Part shown: positions 29,676 to 33,150 of the stretch, piece by piece
Numbering within the stretch: position 1 is the stretch's first letter
How the letters are laid out: the number at the start of each line of letters is the position of its first letter
Assembly (NCBI GenBank): GCA_031550975.1
Contig: JAVBOC010000018.1
Coordinates: forward strand, 1-33,150
Direction: 5' to 3'
DNA: 33,150 bases
Origin: UBA947 sp031550975
GTDB taxonomy: Bacteria > Cyanobacteriota > Vampirovibrionia > Gastranaerophilales > Gastranaerophilaceae
Position numbers and translations under genes: made by a program
The notes under the pieces: model-generated
What the model was told of the DNA's origin: nothing
Seen by the model: the letters and a program-made list of their open reading frames with translations, nothing else
Database searches by the model: none

Positions 29676-31555
29676 ACTGTAGTTGAAATTGATGGTGCGA
29701 TATTGATAAAGTGTCTTACTAAATCCGCATCCCAGTAGGTTCCCGCACCATCACGCAAGATGTTGCAAGCCTTTTCAATTGGCATACCTTTACGGTATGG
29801 TCTGTCACTAATAAGCGCGTGATAAGCGTCTGCAACAGATACAATCCGCGCAGCCAACGGGATATCTTCGCCTTTTAGGCCTGAAGGGTAGCCCTTGCCG
29901 TCATAACGTTCGTGGTGATATTTTACGATTGGAATAAGATCGTGCAACGCCTCGTTTGGCTGCAGAACTTTTTCCGCGCCGATTGTAGGGTGCTGCTGCA
30001 TGATTTCCCATTCTTCCTCGGTCAACTTATCAGGTTTGCCCAAGACAGATTCAGGGATTCCAATCTTGCCCACATCGTGAAGAAGTGCGCCAAGTGTAAT
30101 GCGTTGAACTTCGGATTCAGGCAGGTTAACAGCACGCGCAAGCGCCTCAGAGTAGCGTGAAACTGATGTTGAGTGACCTTTTGTGTAAGGGTCTTTCGCA
30201 TCAATCGCACCAGCGAGTGAAGTTACCATCTCAACTAAGTGGTTTTGAGAAATGATGTGTTCACTGTTAAACTTGTGAACGAGTTCTTCTTCGTAGTTAA
30301 TGCCAAGCTGAGAGTGGCGTTTTGAGATTACCTGCGCGAAGGAATTCAACGCTTCGTCATCCCAGAAGTTGTAATCGGTTGAACTTACAATCGCTGACAT
30401 ACCTTCTTTGTACCCCTTTGCCTGAGAAACATACATCGCCTGCTCAGCAAGGATTAAAAGCTTTTCCTGGTCTTTAGAACACTCAGGATAGGTCGCAATC
30501 CCGACAGACACCTTAACAGGTCCCACGTCATCAACAAAACAGCAAGACAAGCAGTACGTAATGTATTCTGCCAGGTATTTCGCGTCAGCAGTGCTTGTGT
30601 CAGGCAAGATTATTGCCATCTCATCACCGCCGTAACGCCCTGCTTTATCCGCGCTGCGAATGTTTTGCTTAACTTTTTCTGCAACAAGTTTTATGACCTC
30701 ATCGCCTTTTGCGTGGCCTAATTCACGGTTTACTTTAGAAATATTATTTATGTCGAGCATTATAATTGACAGGTTGGTTTTGTTTTCTTCTGCCTTTTCG
30801 ATTTCGCTGGAGAGAACCTCCTGGAAACCTCTGTGGTTGTAGAAGCCGGTCAAATTATCCGTGTTAACATATTTGTTGGTTTTTTCCATCAAATTGATGT
30901 TTTCCATGAAAAGCGCACAGTGATTCGCAACAAGTGAGAGCAATGCGATATCAGATTCCGCGTTTTCTCTGCCGACAATAAATACACCGGTGCACTTGTT
31001 GGTCGTGCGTAACGGCAGGATAATCGTTTCAGAATTTTGCAAATATGGAATACTCAGAAACTTGTTATTTTCTCTTGCAACAGGTGCTCCGCTTTTGAAA
31101 CATTCCACAATCGGGCTTGAATCGTCAGATAAGAACACTTTTGAAGAAAAAGTGCTGCCTGTTATGTTTTGGAGCTTCATATTGATACACTTAGAACTCT
31201 CATGATATAGCCCGAATGCTGTGAATACACTGCTCAAACTTTGCGCAAACATATTGTGAATTGCAGTAGTAAAATCCTGAATAGAACTATTCTTTTCAGT
31301 AATTCTGTTTAAGTTCTTGATTATTTCAGCATAATCAACGGTCTTTTCTGTTTGAACTGTGCTGTTTAAATATCCCGCATACATTCTGTTAGAAGTTTTG
31401 TGAGAGTTGAAATCGTTTATGCGCGCAACGATGTCAGAGGCTTCCCGAATAATCGGATTGGAAGCCAACCGCTTGGTTATTGGATTTGAACTAACTTGTT
31501 CCTCAGGCCTTGCCTTGGTGCGTAATTCAACCGGTTGTTGGGTTTGTTTCTTCAC
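29672..31555 (-). CDS. GAF-like, GGDEF and HD-GYP cyclic-di-GMP protein
   Basis: 627 residues carrying both a cyclic-di-GMP synthase and a phosphodiesterase domain. A GAF-like sensor spans ~75-230. The GGDEF domain spans ~235-395 with NLTGFYNHRGF and the active-site AGRYGGDEMAII (~306; GGDEM in place of GGDEF, a tolerated variant). The HD-GYP domain spans ~430-615 with LLHDVGKIGIPESVLGKP (~492) and the full HHERYDGKGYPSGLKGEDIP (~550). No membrane segment is seen, so it should be cytoplasmic. The start is a GTG at 31555 inside a heptamer array whose AAGGT can serve as ribosome-binding site. The net direction of its activity cannot be told. Confidence 0.95.
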   Translation of the reverse strand: MKKQTQQPVELRTKARPEEQVSSNPITKRLASNPIIREASDIVARINDFNSHKTSNRMYAGYLNSTVQTEKTVDYAEIIKNLNRITEKNSSIQDFTTAIHNMFAQSLSSVFTAFGLYHESSKCINMKLQNITGSTFSSKVFLSDDSSPIVECFKSGAPVARENNKFLSIPYLQNSETIILPLRTTNKCTGVFIVGRENAESDIALLSLVANHCALFMENINLMEKTNKYVNTDNLTGFYNHRGFQEVLSSEIEKAEENKTNLSIIMLDINNISKVNRELGHAKGDEVIKLVAEKVKQNIRSADKAGRYGGDEMAIILPDTSTADAKYLAEYITYCLSCCFVDDVGPVKVSVGIATYPECSKDQEKLLILAEQAMYVSQAKGYKEGMSAIVSSTDYNFWDDEALNSFAQVISKRHSQLGINYEEELVHKFNSEHIISQNHLVEMVTSLAGAIDAKDPYTKGHSTSVSRYSEALARAVNLPESEVQRITLGALLHDVGKIGIPESVLGKPDKLTEEEWEIMQQHPTIGAEKVLQPNEALHDLIPIVKYHHERYDGKGYPSGLKGEDIPLAARIVSVADAYHALISDRPYRKGMPIEKACNILRDGAGTYWDADLVRHFINIAPSISTTV

Positions 31556-31580
31556 TACTACCTTCTACCTACTACGTACT
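31553..31580. repeat. Four heptamers containing the GGDEF-gene start codon
   Basis: Plus strand: CACTACT, ACCTTCT, ACCTACT, ACGTACT. On the minus strand this gives AGTACGT, AGTAGGT, AGAAGGT, AGTAGTG; the last unit includes the GTG start and the third supplies AAGGT as a Shine-Dalgarno. Confidence 0.65.
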
Positions 31581-31645
31581 ATTTTAAAACATGAAACTGG
31601 ACTTTTTTGCTAATTTTGTGAACTAAATTAACATTACTTAAGACA

Positions 31646-31674
31646 ATTTTAATCATTTTTGGTCTCAAATGCAA
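31646..31674 (-). promoter_or_regulatory. Sigma-70-type promoter of the GGDEF/HD-GYP gene
   Basis: On the minus strand TTGCAT, a 17-base spacer and TAAAAT. The predicted start near 31639 gives a leader of about 84 bases. Confidence 0.55.
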
Positions 31675-31905
31675 TACGCCATTTAGACGGCATAAGTCAA
31701 ATGTATCCTCTGATTTTCATTGGACAACGATTTTGCCTATTAAAACAGGCTTTCTTGATCCAACTTAAAACATTTTAGATTAAATAAGGGTATGATACAC
31801 ACGAGTTACTACATTTGTAGTATAAGCTTTTCTCACATGTATTTCAACCCCAAGTTCACAAAAGTTATCAAATGTTAATAAAGATTTGAATCAAACAAAT
31901 TTGTG
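31675..31905. other. Non-coding gap between the GGDEF gene and the pilin gene
   Basis: With the promoter and leader on its left, this gap exceeds 300 bases and holds no credible ORF. The one clear structure is a palindrome at 31807-31822 (TACTACA-TT-TGTAGTA), which could be an operator or the stem of a weak terminator for the pilin gene. Otherwise the stretch is AT-rich with nothing I recognise. Confidence 0.5.
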
Positions 31906-32964
31906 CTATTTAACACATACCGCGTAACCATCACTATCGCGGCTCATGCTGGCACCGTATCCGCCGTTACCTCCGCTGATCATAGGACTGATAATACCAA
32001 CCATAGACGTGTCTCCCGGCCCGCCATGGTCAACCACATCCCCGGACCAGAAGAAAGCCCACCAGCCTTTTTCTACCGTATATTTTCTAAGCACGAAAGC
32101 TTCCGTTCCAGGATTTGTATAACCACCGGTAGGAAGGTGTCCGCCTATGCGCTTGCATTCATCCATCGCTGCAGCCCAACGATCAGTATGACAAGAACCA
32201 TTATTTTCTGTATGATAAGGAGTACCTGTGTCACACGTGTTATATGGCGTTAAGTCGCCTGAATAAAACCAAGGACTAAAACAGTATCCGTCATATTCTT
32301 CTCCGCCTTCAAAACATCCTGTATCCGGCTCTCCCCAATTAAATGTCTGTATATCAAGCCCGGTTTTATTAGGACCGGCCTCACCATTTGTGTCATAAAT
32401 AGCTGCAACACTACATTTAGCAACTTCTTCACCAGCAGCAGCAGGATCCAAGCCGCACGTTGGATTATAGGCAAGGATTATGCTTGAACCATTTGCCAGC
32501 TTCAGCCCCAAAACACCGGTTCCCCAGTTTTGATTAAAGTCGGTTGCCGTTTGGTATGTGGTCGGATTTGATGCCCCATCATCAATGCTTGATGTGAAAC
32601 AAGCACCAAGATTATTGCTTTGGCAAACTTGTGTAATTTTCATGAAATTTTGCAACTCCGCAACAAACGCCTGCGTTGTAGTTCGGCCTGTTAATCTTCC
32701 TCTAGCATGCATTTGGCTAACCCCTTGATACAAGCGGTTTTTAAAAACATCATTTTCCGTTACCCAGTTTTTTTCCTGCCAGCGGGTGATTAAAGTCGGT
32801 ATAGTTAGGGCCGCAACTAAACCAATAACGCTGATGACAATCAGTACTTCTGATAAAGTGAAGGCGGATTTGCCTTCTTTCTTCTTTGAGTATTGTGAAA
32901 CGCGAAAAATGGCGTCACGAGCAGTGACTGCGCCAGGGCAACAATTCAAAATACCTTTTTCCAT
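31906..32964 (-). CDS. Type IV pilin-like protein with lectin-like C-terminal domain
   Basis: 352 residues. The prepilin motif is clear: KEGKSA-FTLSEVLIVISVI, with cleavage expected between Ala34 and Phe35, Glu at +5, and a ~20-residue hydrophobic helix ending AALTIPTL. The 34-residue leader (MEKGILNCCPGAVTARDAIF...) is unusually long, but the ATG at 32964 has a good AGAGGA Shine-Dalgarno. The C-terminal part (~245-352: WAAAMDECKRIGGHLPT, GWWAFFWSGDVVD, DGYAVCVK) has the Cys, Trp-Ser and terminal Cys pattern of the C-type-lectin-like (Lcl/DUF1566-type) fold seen on some pilins. It is probably a minor pilin or adhesin. No pilin assembly genes are in the window. Confidence 0.88.
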   Translation of the reverse strand: MEKGILNCCPGAVTARDAIFRVSQYSKKKEGKSAFTLSEVLIVISVIGLVAALTIPTLITRWQEKNWVTENDVFKNRLYQGVSQMHARGRLTGRTTTQAFVAELQNFMKITQVCQSNNLGACFTSSIDDGASNPTTYQTATDFNQNWGTGVLGLKLANGSSIILAYNPTCGLDPAAAGEEVAKCSVAAIYDTNGEAGPNKTGLDIQTFNWGEPDTGCFEGGEEYDGYCFSPWFYSGDLTPYNTCDTGTPYHTENNGSCHTDRWAAAMDECKRIGGHLPTGGYTNPGTEAFVLRKYTVEKGWWAFFWSGDVVDHGGPGDTSMVGIISPMISGGNGGYGASMSRDSDGYAVCVK

Positions 32965-33015
32965 ATATCCTCTTTTTGCTATGAAAATAATTATATTATA
33001 TATTTGTTCAAATGT

Positions 33016-33024
33016 ATAATACCA
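33016..33024 (-). promoter_or_regulatory. Extended -10 promoter of the pilin gene
   Basis: TGGTATTAT on the minus strand, giving a leader of about 45 bases that ends in the AGAGGA Shine-Dalgarno. Confidence 0.5.
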
Positions 33025-33097
33025 AAGGGTAATAAATAAAAGCCTATATTATATTATGCCCAGCTTGCCGTTGCATGACCTCTTGTATTTAATATTT

Positions 33098-33141
33098 TGT
33101 TACAATTGCTAAACGCGCCCGATTTAAAATCGGGCGCTTTT
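33098..33141 (+). promoter_or_regulatory. Extended -10 box followed at once by a GC-rich hairpin
   Basis: TGTTACAAT (33098-33106) predicts a start near 33113. A strong stem GCGCCCGAT / ATCGGGCGC (33115-33137) and TTTT follow directly. It is either a terminator for something not visible or a 5'-end hairpin of a gene starting beyond the window edge. Confidence 0.5.
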
Positions 33142-33150
33142 AAAGTTATG

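Noticed and set aside
33050..33110. tRNA or small structured RNA before the final hairpin
   Set aside because: No cloverleaf, T-loop GTTCGA-type motif or acceptor pairing could be found.

Overview
The window looks like chromosomal DNA of an uncultured, AT-rich, gut-type member of the non-photosynthetic cyanobacterial sister group (Gastranaerophilales / 'Melainabacteria', Vampirovibrionia). This is inferred from the style of the type IV pilin-like protein (FTLSEVLIV then GLVAALTIPTL), the large coiled-coil-ended hypothetical proteins, the bacterial A-type RNase P RNA and the mix of genes. No 16S or other decisive marker is present. The gene content is mostly housekeeping. I see no phage, IS transposase, CRISPR array, rRNA or tRNA.

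Layout. 1-2070: the 3' part of a large protein with no recognised domain, cut by the window edge. 2078-6613 (minus): an ArsB/NhaD-type transporter with its own promoter, preceded by a shikimate cluster in which a secreted small protein is followed by aroC, aroK and aroB. 6768-10173: a XerD-like recombinase, small unknown genes, a HTH regulator, and prmC. 10234-15014: a drug-efflux locus, with tolC on the minus strand diverging from marR-emrA-emrB across a palindromic operator that covers the tolC promoter. 15233-16147: a second Xer recombinase. 16230-19597: a TPR protein, a small gene, clpP and a Met/Gln-rich protein. 19654-21177: 5-formyl-THF cyclo-ligase, a corrinoid adenosyltransferase and an acidic protein. 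21340-21686: rnpB. 21737-26478 (minus): mfd followed by a PpiC/SurA-like lipoprotein. 26661-29132: a beta-carbonic anhydrase diverging from an ArnT-like glycosyltransferase. 29143-31555: two very small genes and a GGDEF plus HD-GYP cyclic-di-GMP enzyme. 31906-32964: a type IV pilin-like protein with a lectin-like C-terminal part.

The most unusual content lies outside gene function. (1) At least eight genes have an extended -10 box ending 6 to 8 bases before the start codon and no Shine-Dalgarno, which predicts leaderless mRNAs; other genes have good Shine-Dalgarno sequences, so two initiation modes appear to coexist. (2) A heptamer repeat of consensus TAGGGA(C/T) occurs at six places, usually as an inverted pair of short arrays. 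At three genes its TAG is the stop codon itself, and at a fourth it overlaps the stop. (3) Palindromic elements of 83 to 88 bp with GTCAT...ATGAC ends lie in frame inside prmC and twice inside the arnT-like gene, and an octamer-array hairpin lies in frame inside mfd; related copies are intergenic. (4) Other 7- or 8-base tandem arrays mark the tolC stop, the GGDEF-gene start and the interior of aroK. Together these suggest a genome shaped by several families of small hairpin-forming repeats tolerated at gene edges and in protein loops.
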